Part shown: positions 25,763 to 34,274 of the stretch, piece by piece
Numbering within the stretch: the stretch's first letter is position 1
Layout of the letters: each line of letters starts with the position of its first letter
Origin: Kocuria coralli
GTDB taxonomy: Bacteria > Actinomycetota > Actinomycetes > Actinomycetales > Micrococcaceae
Direction: 5' to 3'
Assembly (NCBI RefSeq): GCF_008831305.1
Contig: NZ_ML708622.1
Location: 1 to 64,000 of the forward strand
DNA length: 64,000 nt
Notes under the pieces: generated by a model
The model's database searches: none
Told to the model about the DNA's origin: nothing
The model's input: the letters and a program-made list of their open reading frames with translations, nothing else
Program-made: the position numbers and the translations under genes

Positions 25763-26044
25763 TGTCATCTGAATGGCCTCGACGCCGGTCCGTGACAAAG
25801 ACCACAGAACAATGGCGATCGCCGTGATCCCGCAGGTGGCGCCGGGGATCCACCCCGGAGGTATAGGTTCGGCGTTTCGCGGCCCCGCCCGGCAGTGCTC
25901 GCAAAGGCAGCCCTGTATTCGACCCGGCGCACAATTCCTGCAGGTGAGGAAATCCCGGGTGACATGGGGCTTTGAACTGATTTCACCGGTGATGCCTTCA
26001 CCTACCGGACTCCGGGAAGATATCCTCCCTGCCGCGTTACGCAT
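25760..26044 (-). CDS. Possible small cysteine-motif membrane protein
   Basis: An open frame of about 94 residues ends with a TAA that lies within the edge of the bidirectional terminator, as real genes often do. Its second half has a C-x2-C ... C-x-C-x2-C cluster (CRNC, CLCEHC) followed by one transmembrane helix (ATCGITAIAIVLWSL). The ATG at 26044 is the best start but has no clear ribosome site. GC content falls in this stretch compared with neighbours. Antisense reading frames overlap. It may be real, but nothing identifies a family. Confidence 0.3.
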   Translation of the reverse strand: MRNAAGRISSRSPVGEGITGEISSKPHVTRDFLTCRNCAPGRIQGCLCEHCRAGPRNAEPIPPGWIPGATCGITAIAIVLWSLSRTGVEAIQMT

Positions 26045-26621
26045 AGTGACGGACCATGCATCAGTTGTCCTGACCTGGGAAAACGAGGCACGGGAGAGGC
26101 TGAACGCTGCGAATTCGACGGTACGCAGGCGAAAACCCGCGACTAGAGCATGAGAGGTATCACATCCCCGGCATCGCCGCCGCGCCACGAGGGGATGATC
26201 CGGTCGTGAGATGCCCCGCGCACCTGGCGGCACGGGCACCCGGACAGGCCGGCGGAAGCGGGCCTGTCGGGCGGCCAGTGCCTTCTGACCTCGTCATATG
26301 CGGAATGACCCCGCGCCCGCGGTGCAGAACCCCATGGGGGCGCAGTCTGCTCCGACGGCTCCGCCCGAGCCGTCGGAGTTCGTAACAGACCGATGCGTAA
26401 CACTCTGTTCTCTGTGGTCATAAGAGTCTCAGCGGAAGCTCAGCCGCGCTGAAACTCCTATGATGTGGATGTCATCGCTCGACTCCGGGGGAACGGAGTG
26501 GGCATGACTCGTGAAGCGTGCGTTCACATTTCGCGGTCGCCTTGTTGAGGGGGAATCACAGGGCCCGCGCTGCGGCAGATCCACCGTCGGTGTGACGCGC
26601 GCACGGAAACAGGGGGAAATA
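26045..26621. other. Intergenic region before the glycan synthase
   Basis: There are 577 bases with no convincing gene. An 11-bp perfect hairpin (CTCCGACGGCT, loop CCGCCCG, AGCCGTCGGAG) lies at 26350-26378. The repeated GTAACA elements at 26381 and 26397 follow it. The segment from 26380 to 26621 has lower GC and should contain the promoter and leader of cslA. No -35/-10 pair stands out. Confidence 0.4.
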
Positions 26622-28451
26622 ATGGGGGTTTGCCTTGACGAGACGGAGCTCGAAAAAGCTTTCGTCGTCGGAGAGCCACAGGAAACACGGGATACCAAGA
26701 TCTCGTTCCGTCGAATGCAAGAATCCGCCGGGAGGTGGATTCTCACACTTTTTGTCGCCCTGCTCGCGGTGGGGTTTTCTTTCGCCTACCTGGTTTGGCA
26801 GGCGTACTACGGCTACGTGGCCGGGGTGCTCACGGTAGGTATCGCTCTGGCGTTCGTCGCCGACCTGCTGCGCACCACCTTCACCATCTCGTTGTCGTGG
26901 ACGGCGCTGCTGGCCAAGAAGCCGGTGCTGCCCCGTGCGCGCGACGATCATCGGGTCGCGCTCATCGTCACCTTCGTGCCGTCCTCCGAGGACGCGGCGA
27001 TGCTGGAGAGCCTCCTGCAGGAGGCGCAGAGGATCGACTACCCGGCGAACCAGCTCGAGATCTTCGTCTTCGACGAGGGCGACGGCGGTGTGGTGAATCC
27101 GATCATCCAGCGCGTCAACCGCCTGCCCGGCCACCGCGTGCAGCGGATATCCCGCCATGGTCAGCGCGTGTACAACCAGCCCAAGGGGCGGTTCGAGGCG
27201 AAGACCAAGCACGGCAACATCAACGCTGCGCTGGACAAGATCTGGCGCCACCCCGAGGTCTACGGGACGTTCGACATCATGATGGGGCTGGATCCCGATC
27301 ACATCCCCATGCCCGAGTTCGCCCGGCGCATGCTGGGGTACTTCCGTGATGCCAACGTGGCCTACGTGGCCGGCCCGCAGAGCTACGAGAACGCTCGCCG
27401 CTCCGTCGTGGCCAGGCTGGCGGAGTCGCAGCAGTTCGTCTTCCACACGGTCTCCCAGACGGGGGCGAACGCCGCGCGGGCCCCGATGCTCGTGGGCACC
27501 AGCTACGCCGTCCGGATGAGCGTCCTCCAGCAGGTCGGCGGCATCCAGCCGTCGATCACGGAGGACATGGCCACCTCCCTGGCGATCCTCAGCCGGTGCA
27601 ACCCGGCCACCAGGAAGCAGTGGAAGGCGGTGTACACGCCGGATCTCCTGGCGCACGGGGAAGGCCCTGCGACCTGGGGCGCTTTCTTCAAACAGCAGGA
27701 CCGCTGGTCGCGTGGCGCCATCGAGTACGTGCTGAGCGGGAAGCTCCTGTGGAACACGCTGCGGATGTGGCGGAACCCGCTGGGCGTCATGCACTACAAC
27801 ATCATGATGTCGTTCTACGGCATCATGGGCGTCCTCTGGCTGCTCGCGGCGGCCAATATGGTGGTGACGGCCGTGTGGGGCCCGACCGCCATCGCCGTGG
27901 ACCCCTCGCACTGGGCGATCTTCTACGGCTGGGTGGCCTTCTTCCAGATCACGCTCTACAGCGTGATGCGGCGGTACAACACCAGTCCGTACGAGGAGCG
28001 GTTCTCCTACGGGATCTACGGGATGTTCATGAGCGTCGTGTCGGCGCCCATCTATGCGGCGGCTCTCGTCAAGACCCTCCTCCGCCGCCCGGTCGGCTTC
28101 TCCGTGACCCCGAAGGGCGCCAAGGCCTCGGGGGACAGCCTGTTCACGTTCCGGATCAACATCATGTGGGCCGCGTTCTACGCCGCGATGCTGGGCGTCG
28201 CGATCTCCCTCGGCCACATGCCCCTGGCATCGATGTCCTGGCCGATCATGGGCATCGCCATCGCGCTTGCTCCCGCCGTCCTGTGGCGTTGCGAGCTCCA
28301 CGCCCAGAGGCGGGCGCTCCCCGCCGGGGACGGAGCCGTCGTCGACCGCCTGGGCGGGAGCCTGGACTCTCAGTTCGAAGAGCTCATGGCCGGCCAGGAA
28401 ACAGTACCCACCAGCACCAGGCGCCCCGCGGCCCTGAGCGTTCTGACCTGA
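26622..28451 (+). CDS. cslA: Cellulose synthase-like processive GT2 glycosyltransferase
   Basis: The 609-residue membrane enzyme would polymerise a beta-glycan and extrude it. Two N-terminal helices (residues about 38-85) are followed by a GT2 domain with all processive motifs: FDEGDGG near 150, DPD of MGLDPDH near 223, TED near 313 and QxxRW (QQDRW) near 358. Five or more C-terminal helices follow. The ATG at 26622 has AGGGGG five bases upstream; an upstream GTG frame is not supported. glxA begins 13 bases after the stop. In Streptomyces, CslA works with GlxA and CslZ to make a glycan at hyphal tips. I use the name by homology of layout; the polymer here is unknown. Confidence 0.88.
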   Translation: MGVCLDETELEKAFVVGEPQETRDTKISFRRMQESAGRWILTLFVALLAVGFSFAYLVWQAYYGYVAGVLTVGIALAFVADLLRTTFTISLSWTALLAKKPVLPRARDDHRVALIVTFVPSSEDAAMLESLLQEAQRIDYPANQLEIFVFDEGDGGVVNPIIQRVNRLPGHRVQRISRHGQRVYNQPKGRFEAKTKHGNINAALDKIWRHPEVYGTFDIMMGLDPDHIPMPEFARRMLGYFRDANVAYVAGPQSYENARRSVVARLAESQQFVFHTVSQTGANAARAPMLVGTSYAVRMSVLQQVGGIQPSITEDMATSLAILSRCNPATRKQWKAVYTPDLLAHGEGPATWGAFFKQQDRWSRGAIEYVLSGKLLWNTLRMWRNPLGVMHYNIMMSFYGIMGVLWLLAAANMVVTAVWGPTAIAVDPSHWAIFYGWVAFFQITLYSVMRRYNTSPYEERFSYGIYGMFMSVVSAPIYAAALVKTLLRRPVGFSVTPKGAKASGDSLFTFRINIMWAAFYAAMLGVAISLGHMPLASMSWPIMGIAIALAPAVLWRCELHAQRRALPAGDGAVVDRLGGSLDSQFEELMAGQETVPTSTRRPAALSVLT

Positions 28452-28464
28452 GAAGCAAAAAACT

Positions 28465-30498
28465 ATGGAAAAAACTCGAACCAGCAAATGGAAGCCGCGC
28501 CGCCTCGTACCCGTGGTGGCCACGGGGGCACTGCTCGCGGTCAGCCTTCCCGCCTTCATCATTCCGACCACTACCGCCTACGTCCACGAGTGGCGGATCA
28601 ACACCCCTGAGTACAAGGCGGAGTTCGGCAAGTGGGACCTCCTGGACATCGACGCCGATCTGAAGATCAACGCGATCCATTCGGTGCTGCTGCCCACCGG
28701 CGACGTTCTCCTGATCGCCGGATCGGGCAATGACGCGAAGCACTTCGAGGCCGGTACGTTCCAGACGCTCCTGTACTCCCCGGAGACGGGGGAGGGGGAG
28801 CTGATCGACACCCCGGAGGACCTCTTCTGCAACGGGCACGCGCACCTGCCGAACGGCAACGTCCTGGTGGCCGGGGGCACCCAGGGCTACGAGGTGCTGC
28901 CCGAGAACAAGGAGGCCGCCGGCGGGGTGCTGACGCTCGTCAACGAGAACCCCGACAAGGAGTACATCGTCGAGGCCGGGACCACCGTCAAGGGGCTCAA
29001 GAGCGGCAAGGAGTACGTCACGGACTCCGACATCACCGTGCCGGCGGCCAAGAAGACCCAGGTGGACGACACCTCCTGGGACGTGTCGTCCACGGAGCGC
29101 AACGTCTACATCAACAGCGTCGAAGACGGCGAGGCGGGCATGCTCCCGGAGGGCGACCAGTTCGTGGTCGAGGACATGAAGGGCGACGACCGCGAGAATC
29201 TCCACGGGTACTCGGCGGCGATCGACATGTCCAAGAAGGAGTACCAGGGCATCGACGTCTCCTACGAGTTCGATCCCTTCCAGAAGAAGTACATCAAGGG
29301 CGACCCCATGAACTACGCCCGGTGGTACCCCACGCTGACCTCGATGCATGACGGTCACGTCATCGCGTTGTCCGGTTTGGACGCCGCGGGCAATATCCTC
29401 GACGGCCAGAACGAGGTGTACGACCCGGACACCAAGAAGTGGACCGAACGCGAGGACCTGCGCCGGTTCTTCCCCACCTACCCCGCGGTCTTCCAGACCG
29501 CGGAGGAGGACGTCCTCTTCTCCGCCGGTCCCTCGACGGGCTGGGGCCCGCACGACCAGGGCCGCGACCCGGGGTTCTGGGACCTGACCGATAACACCTT
29601 CGACATCGTCCCAGGCCTCCGGGACCCCGACCTGCTGGAGACCGGCTCGGCCTCGTGGCTCGGCCCGGTCAACGACCAGCGGCTGGTCGTGGTCGGCGGC
29701 GGCGGAATCGGCCACTCGGAAGAGGCGACGGGGCGGATCGACGTCATCGATCTCGACTCTGAGGCCCCGGAGTTCGAGGCCCTGGCCGACCTGCCCGACC
29801 AGACCCGCTACCCGAACCTGGTCACCCTGCCCACGGGCGACATGTTCATCACGAACGGTTCGCGCGACTACCGCGGGCGCGGGGCGTCGGACATCTTCAA
29901 GAGCTACATGCTCGACCACGAGACCGGTGCGCTCGCGGACATGGCGGAGCCGGAGGTGGGCCGCAACTACCACAGCACGGCGATCATGCTCCCCAATGGG
30001 CAGATCCTCGTGGCCGGCAGCGACCCGCTGTACGCCGACGAGGAGAACACGCAGCCGGGCAAGTTCGACCAGCGCATCGAGATCTTCACCCCGCCGTATC
30101 TGTACGGCGAGGACGGGGAGCTGACCGATCGGCCGGCCATCACCTCCGTCCCCGAGACCTCTTCACGGGGATCGGAGATCGTGATCGAGGCCGACCAGGT
30201 GCAGAACTCGGCGATCGAGCACGTCCGGCTCATGGTGCCCAGCGCGGTGACTCACGTCACCGACACCAATCAGCGGATGGTGGACGTGCCGTTCACGGTC
30301 GGCGAGAACGGTGAGCTCATCGGTCACATCCCCGACAATCCGGCGCTCGTCCCGGACGCCCATTACATGGTGGTCGTGGTCGACGAGCGTGGTGTGCCGT
30401 CGGAAGCCGCGTGGACGCACGTCACGGGGGAGGGCGCCGGGGAACCTGCCGACGCCGAGGCCCCCGCTGCCGAGCACGCGGGGCACGCCGGTCACTAG
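28465..30498 (+). CDS. glxA: Membrane-anchored radical copper oxidase, GlxA-like
   Basis: The 677-residue kelch-fold oxidase has an N-terminal signal anchor (residues about 13-35). The galactose-oxidase ligand set is all visible: the cross-linking Cys in LFCNGHAHLPNG near 122, its Tyr partner in RWYPTLTSM near 287, axial Tyr-His in NYHSTAIMLPNG near 501, and the last His in VTHVTDTNQR near 597. Such enzymes oxidise a primary alcohol on a sugar or glycolaldehyde to an aldehyde and release peroxide. A C-terminal DUF1929-type Ig domain follows. In Streptomyces GlxA acts on the CslA glycan. Here it shares the operon with cslA, strong support for the same partnership. The tail is Ala/Glu/His-rich (HAGHAGH), possibly copper-binding. 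Confidence 0.9.
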   Translation: MEKTRTSKWKPRRLVPVVATGALLAVSLPAFIIPTTTAYVHEWRINTPEYKAEFGKWDLLDIDADLKINAIHSVLLPTGDVLLIAGSGNDAKHFEAGTFQTLLYSPETGEGELIDTPEDLFCNGHAHLPNGNVLVAGGTQGYEVLPENKEAAGGVLTLVNENPDKEYIVEAGTTVKGLKSGKEYVTDSDITVPAAKKTQVDDTSWDVSSTERNVYINSVEDGEAGMLPEGDQFVVEDMKGDDRENLHGYSAAIDMSKKEYQGIDVSYEFDPFQKKYIKGDPMNYARWYPTLTSMHDGHVIALSGLDAAGNILDGQNEVYDPDTKKWTEREDLRRFFPTYPAVFQTAEEDVLFSAGPSTGWGPHDQGRDPGFWDLTDNTFDIVPGLRDPDLLETGSASWLGPVNDQRLVVVGGGGIGHSEEATGRIDVIDLDSEAPEFEALADLPDQTRYPNLVTLPTGDMFITNGSRDYRGRGASDIFKSYMLDHETGALADMAEPEVGRNYHSTAIMLPNGQILVAGSDPLYADEENTQPGKFDQRIEIFTPPYLYGEDGELTDRPAITSVPETSSRGSEIVIEADQVQNSAIEHVRLMVPSAVTHVTDTNQRMVDVPFTVGENGELIGHIPDNPALVPDAHYMVVVVDERGVPSEAAWTHVTGEGAGEPADAEAPAAEHAGHAGH

Positions 30499-30524
30499 CC
30501 GGCTCACGGGTCGCAAGCCTCCAA

Positions 30525-30575
30525 ACACCAGTACCCCCGCACCGCCCGTAGAAGGCGGTGCGGGGGTACTGGTGT
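30525..30575. terminator. 22-bp perfect bidirectional hairpin between glxA and cslZ
   Basis: The stem beginning ACACCAGTACCCCC pairs over 22 bases around a seven-base loop. It lies 26 bases past the glxA stop and 36 bases past the end of the convergent GH6 gene, so it serves both. Confidence 0.9.
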
Positions 30576-30611
30576 ATCCGGGCGGGCGTGGTCCGCCTAC
30601 CCGGGGCCGTG

Positions 30612-31721
30612 CTATTCCGCCGGGGTCTCGGACCGCCCGCCGACCTGCTCGAGCAGCAGCTCGCCGTCGAATTCCCCGGCGGGTCGCTGGCTGATGCCGC
30701 ACTCACCGTCGGATTGGCCGAGCACCTTGATGTAGGCGACCTCGACGGGCTCGTCGGGATCGAAGGTGGTGTCGATGGCCCCGACGCGCTGTCCCACGGG
30801 GTTGCACCAATCGCCCTCGGCGACGCCCTCCGGGTCGCCGTTGCGGGAGTTGTCGATCAGGACGTACAGCGGCTTCCCGAACGCTTCCTGCACCTCTTCG
30901 GCGTAGGCGCGGGTGTCCTCCTCGGAGATGAAGTTGGCGACGTTGAGAGAGATGCCTTCGACGCCGTGCTGGCTCTGCTCTTCCACCCTCTTGAGCAGAT
31001 CGGCCGTCAACTCGGGGTCGCGCCAGGTGGCGTTGCCGGCGTCGAGGTAGGTGGCCGTGTTGGAGTTCGCGTGGAGGGTGTCCAGGGCGTTCGCCAGCAG
31101 GCCGACCCTGGCCTCCGCCTCCTCGTCGGACAGGTCGGGCAGGTGCGCGAGGGCGTCCGGCTCGAGGACCACGACGGCGCCGTTGTCGCCGATCTGCTCG
31201 CTCAGCGCCGTGATCCAGCCCTCGTACTCGCCGTCGGAGTCCACGCCCCCGGTGGAGTGGTTGCCGACATCGCGCTCGGGGATGTTGTAGGCCACGAACA
31301 ACGGCAGCTGCCCCTGCTCGGAGGCAGCCTGAACGGTCTGCGCGACGTAGCCGTCGTCGATCTTCTTGGTGTCGGCGATCCACTCGGCGATGGGGAGGTT
31401 CTCGAGCTCCTCCAGATCCGCCTGGGTCTCGCCCTGCGAACTGCTGGCGATCATGCCGACGTCGGTGTAGTAGGAGTTCTCCTTATGAGCGTAGAACTCG
31501 CCGCGTCCGGGAGCGTTCCGCTCGGGGAGCGTCTCGCCTTCTGGCTGCGGTTCGGGGGAGGTGCACGCCACCAGACCGAGGACCAGCGCCCCCGTGACGG
31601 CGCCGCCGTAGACTCCCCGCGTCCACCGTCCTCTCCCGGCGCTGCCCGCCTCCGCGAGATCCCCGGGACGGGCCTCGACCGGAGCGGGCGCCTTCGAAGC
31701 CTGTCTACGAGCAAACATCAT
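30612..31721 (-). CDS. cslZ: GH6 family endoglucanase lipoprotein, CslZ-like
   Basis: The 369-residue protein has a transmembrane lipobox (LVLGLVAC-TS, Cys about 53) after a long basic cytoplasmic head, so it is anchored outside the cell. GH6 motifs are all present: AEWIADTKKID, VAYNIPERDVG, the catalytic Asp in VLEPDAL near 182, YLDAGNATW, ISLNVANF, IDNSRNG and a late YIKVLGQSDG. GH6 enzymes cut beta-1,4-glucan. In Streptomyces CslZ is a GH6 partner of CslA/GlxA. Here it is convergent to cslA-glxA instead of co-directional. The start is one of three adjacent ATGs (31724, 31721, 31718). GGGGA spacing favours 31721. Confidence 0.88.
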   Translation of the reverse strand: MMFARRQASKAPAPVEARPGDLAEAGSAGRGRWTRGVYGGAVTGALVLGLVACTSPEPQPEGETLPERNAPGRGEFYAHKENSYYTDVGMIASSSQGETQADLEELENLPIAEWIADTKKIDDGYVAQTVQAASEQGQLPLFVAYNIPERDVGNHSTGGVDSDGEYEGWITALSEQIGDNGAVVVLEPDALAHLPDLSDEEAEARVGLLANALDTLHANSNTATYLDAGNATWRDPELTADLLKRVEEQSQHGVEGISLNVANFISEEDTRAYAEEVQEAFGKPLYVLIDNSRNGDPEGVAEGDWCNPVGQRVGAIDTTFDPDEPVEVAYIKVLGQSDGECGISQRPAGEFDGELLLEQVGGRSETPAE

Positions 31722-31935
31722 CATGAAATCCCCATGCCTCTGGTGTCTCTCTGCAACGGTAGTCCAGGGTGCGACCGCCGGTTCCCCGTCGACGGTCTCG
31801 CCGCGGCGCACCGGCGTAGTCGCGCCGCCCCTGTGATCGGCCGTGCCCGGGAGATCGAAGATGCCTGCAGTGCTCTCCCGTTCCTGTGCGCCTCAGACAG
31901 AACTTTATCCCACTCACCGCCGGCGACGGGTCGGT

Positions 31936-31941
31936 CATACT
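31936..31941 (+). promoter_or_regulatory. Candidate -10 for a leaderless dxr transcript
   Basis: CATACT ends six bases before the dxr ATG, the spacing of leaderless actinobacterial messages. There is no separate ribosome binding site at normal distance. It sits in the 226-base divergent region with cslZ. Confidence 0.4.
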
Positions 31942-31947
31942 GGGGGC

Positions 31948-33225
31948 ATGGCCCGCACCGAGAACCCATCCACCGGACGACCCCCTCACCTGTGGGAGTC
32001 CCTGCTGGAGCACCGCCCGCGCCGGGTGAGCATCCTCGGCTCCACGGGATCGATCGGTACCCAGGCCCTCGACGTGATCCGCGGGGCCCGCCGGGAGGCG
32101 CAGCGGGAGGTCTTCATCGTGACGGCCCTGTCCGCGGGGCGGTCCAACCTGGAGCTGCTGGCCCGGCAGGCGGTGGAGACCCGCCCAGAGCTGGTGGCCA
32201 CCAGCGGTGACGGTGACGACGCCGCCCGCCTGGCCGAGCTCATCTCCACGTGCGCCGGGGACGCCGGGGCGGCGGGGTATCGCCCGCAGGTGATCCACGG
32301 ACCCGACGCGGCGACCCGGGCCGCTGCCGTGGAGACCGCGGACCTGGTGCTCAACGGGATCACGGGCTCGATCGGACTGGCTCCGACGCTCGCCGCCCTG
32401 GAGTCCGGCAAGCTCCTGGCCCTTGCGAACAAGGAGTCCTTGATCGCCGGCGGGGCCCTGATCGACGAGGCGGTTGCCGCCTCCCCCCACGAGGATCCGC
32501 TCATCCCCGTGGACTCCGAACACTCCGCGCTGGCTCAGGCCCTCCGCTCTGGGACGTCCGCGGAGGTGGACCGCCTGGTCCTGACGGCCTCGGGCGGCCC
32601 GTTCCGGGGACGGGCACGGAGCGAGCTGCTGGAGGTGCAGCCCTCCGACGCGCTGGCGCATCCCACCTGGGACATGGGCCTGATGGTCACCACCAATTCG
32701 GCCACCATGGTCAACAAGGCTCTGGAGGTGCTCGAGGCCCATCTGCTGTTCGGCGTCCCGCTGGAACGGATCGACGTCGTGGTCCATCCCCAGTCCGTGG
32801 TGCACTCCATGGTGCAGTTCACAGACGGTTCCACGATCGCCCAGGCCTCACCGCCCGACATGCGCCTGCCGATCGCCCTGGGGCTGGGCTGGCCGCACCG
32901 GGTCCCCGGGGCTGCGGCACCGTGCGACTGGTCCCGGGCCACCTCCTGGAGCTTCGAGCCGCTGGATGAGGACGCGTTTCCGGCCGTGCGCCTGATCAAG
33001 CGGGCGGCCGCCAAGAGCCCCACCACGCCCGCGGTCTACAACGCGGCCAATGAGCAGGCGGTGCTGGCCTTCCACGACGGCAGGATCGGGTTCCTGGACA
33101 TCGTGGACACCGTGGCCCGTGTGGTCGACGAGCACGAACCGGCCCGGGAGCTCAGCGTCGAGACCGTTCTGGCCGCCGAGGAATGGGCTCGGGCGCGGGC
33201 GGACGAACTGCTCAGTACACGGTGA
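31948..33225 (+). CDS. dxr: 1-deoxy-D-xylulose 5-phosphate reductoisomerase
   Basis: The 425-residue enzyme converts DXP to MEP in the non-mevalonate isoprenoid pathway using NADPH. The NADPH loop is GSTGSIG near residue 31, and the substrate and metal segments are [30 protein letters not shown] and [12 protein letters not shown] at 31948 was chosen because upstream sequence is not conserved and shows no ribosome site. Its 3' end overlaps the convergent pflA gene by 14 bases. Together with ispG 9 kb downstream it shows the organism uses the MEP route. Confidence 0.96.
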   Translation: MARTENPSTGRPPHLWESLLEHRPRRVSILGSTGSIGTQALDVIRGARREAQREVFIVTALSAGRSNLELLARQAVETRPELVATSGDGDDAARLAELISTCAGDAGAAGYRPQVIHGPDAATRAAAVETADLVLNGITGSIGLAPTLAALESGKLLALANKESLIAGGALIDEAVAASPHEDPLIPVDSEHSALAQALRSGTSAEVDRLVLTASGGPFRGRARSELLEVQPSDALAHPTWDMGLMVTTNSATMVNKALEVLEAHLLFGVPLERIDVVVHPQSVVHSMVQFTDGSTIAQASPPDMRLPIALGLGWPHRVPGAAAPCDWSRATSWSFEPLDEDAFPAVRLIKRAAAKSPTTPAVYNAANEQAVLAFHDGRIGFLDIVDTVARVVDEHEPARELSVETVLAAEEWARARADELLSTR

Positions 33226-34174
33226 GCCCCCTGGCGCGGAACCGGTCGCGAGCCGCTTCCGTCTCCCGCGCCGTCGGCGGCTGGGTGCCTCCGAGGGTGT
33301 AGTCCAGCCCCAGTGCGGCCCATTTGTCCGCGCCCATGGTGTGGAAGGGCAGCACCTCGACCCGTTCCACGGAGCCCCATTGCGCGACGATGTCCGCGAC
33401 GGCCTCGATGTTCTCCGGGGCGTCCGTGAGGCCGGGGACCAGGACGAAGCGGATCCACAGGGGCTTCCGCATGGCGGCCAGCCTGTCGCCGAACGCGATG
33501 GTGGGGGCCAGGGCGCGGCCGGTGGTCTCCCGGTAGACGGCCTCGGTGCCGGATTTCACGTCCAGCAGCACGAGGTCCACGTCGTCGAGCAGCTCATCGT
33601 CGGCGACCCGGCCCAGGAAACCGGAGGTGTCCAGGGCGGTGTGAACCCCCATCTCGCGGGCGCCGCGCAGGATGCGGCGTACGAACCGGTGCTGGAACAA
33701 CGGCTCGCCCCCGGAGATGGTGAGCCCTCCGCCCGTTGCCGCGAAGACCTTCCGGTAGCGCCTGATCCGCCGGAGCACCTCCTCGACCGGCTGCAGCGTG
33801 CCGCTCTTGAGCTGCATGGTGTCCGGGTTGTGGCAGTACTGGCACCGCAACGGGCAACCGGAGAGGAACAGGGTCATCCGCGTGCCCGGCCCGTCGACGG
33901 CGGTCACGAGCTCCCACGAATGGATCGACCCGATCCGCCCCGCATGCAGGGCCTGGACCTTCTCGTGATGGAGTGGTGCTCCGTCGTCGTCCAGCGGCAG
34001 GAGCTCCCGGTGGAGCTCCGCCAGGGTCTCGGGCAGTCCGGAGGCCGTTCCGCGGCTGCGCGGTCGTGCCGGGGCCCCGTGGCCGACGGGGGACACCGCC
34101 TCGGTGGGTCGCATGGCCGCGACTGAGCCCTCCGACGGTGTGAATCTGGGGTGGATGGTGCGTGTTCCGGGCAT
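33212..34174 (-). CDS. pflA: Pyruvate formate-lyase activating enzyme (radical SAM)
   Basis: The 320-residue protein installs the glycyl radical on PflB using S-adenosylmethionine and a 4Fe-4S cluster. The radical SAM motif [11 protein letters not shown] is near residue 107, followed by [11 protein letters not shown] and the DVKSG segment. The N-terminus carries about 75 residues more than typical PflA; the start at 34174 has GGAG close by, but an ATG at 34114 would give a shorter form. It lies downstream of pflB in the same direction, after a strong hairpin. Confidence 0.93.
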   Translation of the reverse strand: MPGTRTIHPRFTPSEGSVAAMRPTEAVSPVGHGAPARPRSRGTASGLPETLAELHRELLPLDDDGAPLHHEKVQALHAGRIGSIHSWELVTAVDGPGTRMTLFLSGCPLRCQYCHNPDTMQLKSGTLQPVEEVLRRIRRYRKVFAATGGGLTISGGEPLFQHRFVRRILRGAREMGVHTALDTSGFLGRVADDELLDDVDLVLLDVKSGTEAVYRETTGRALAPTIAFGDRLAAMRKPLWIRFVLVPGLTDAPENIEAVADIVAQWGSVERVEVLPFHTMGADKWAALGLDYTLGGTQPPTARETEAARDRFRARGLTVY

Positions 34175-34214
34175 GGTTCTCCGCTCGATTCGTCGCTGCC
34201 CGAGGGGTCCGGGG

Positions 34215-34263
34215 CGGCAGCCGCCCTGCCGTGCCCTGGCGAGGTACGGCAGGGCGGCTGCCG
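34215..34263 (-). terminator. 21-bp hairpin between pflB and pflA
   Basis: The stem with arms around GCCGCCCTGCC / GGCAGGGCGGC pairs over 21 bases (one G-U) with a seven-base loop. It begins 12 bases past the pflB stop. It probably makes pflA expression lower than pflB, since the activase is needed catalytically. Confidence 0.75.
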
Positions 34264-34274
34264 GCGGGACCGGC

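Noticed and set aside
25773-26153. A 126-codon plus-strand frame after the GlsB-like gene
   Set aside because: There is no ribosome site, no motif and no conserved composition; it begins just after a terminator and overlaps a slightly better minus-strand candidate.
26350-26378. 11-bp hairpin before cslA as a gene terminator
   Set aside because: No supported gene ends just upstream and no U-tract follows; it is mentioned only as a structure in the leader region.
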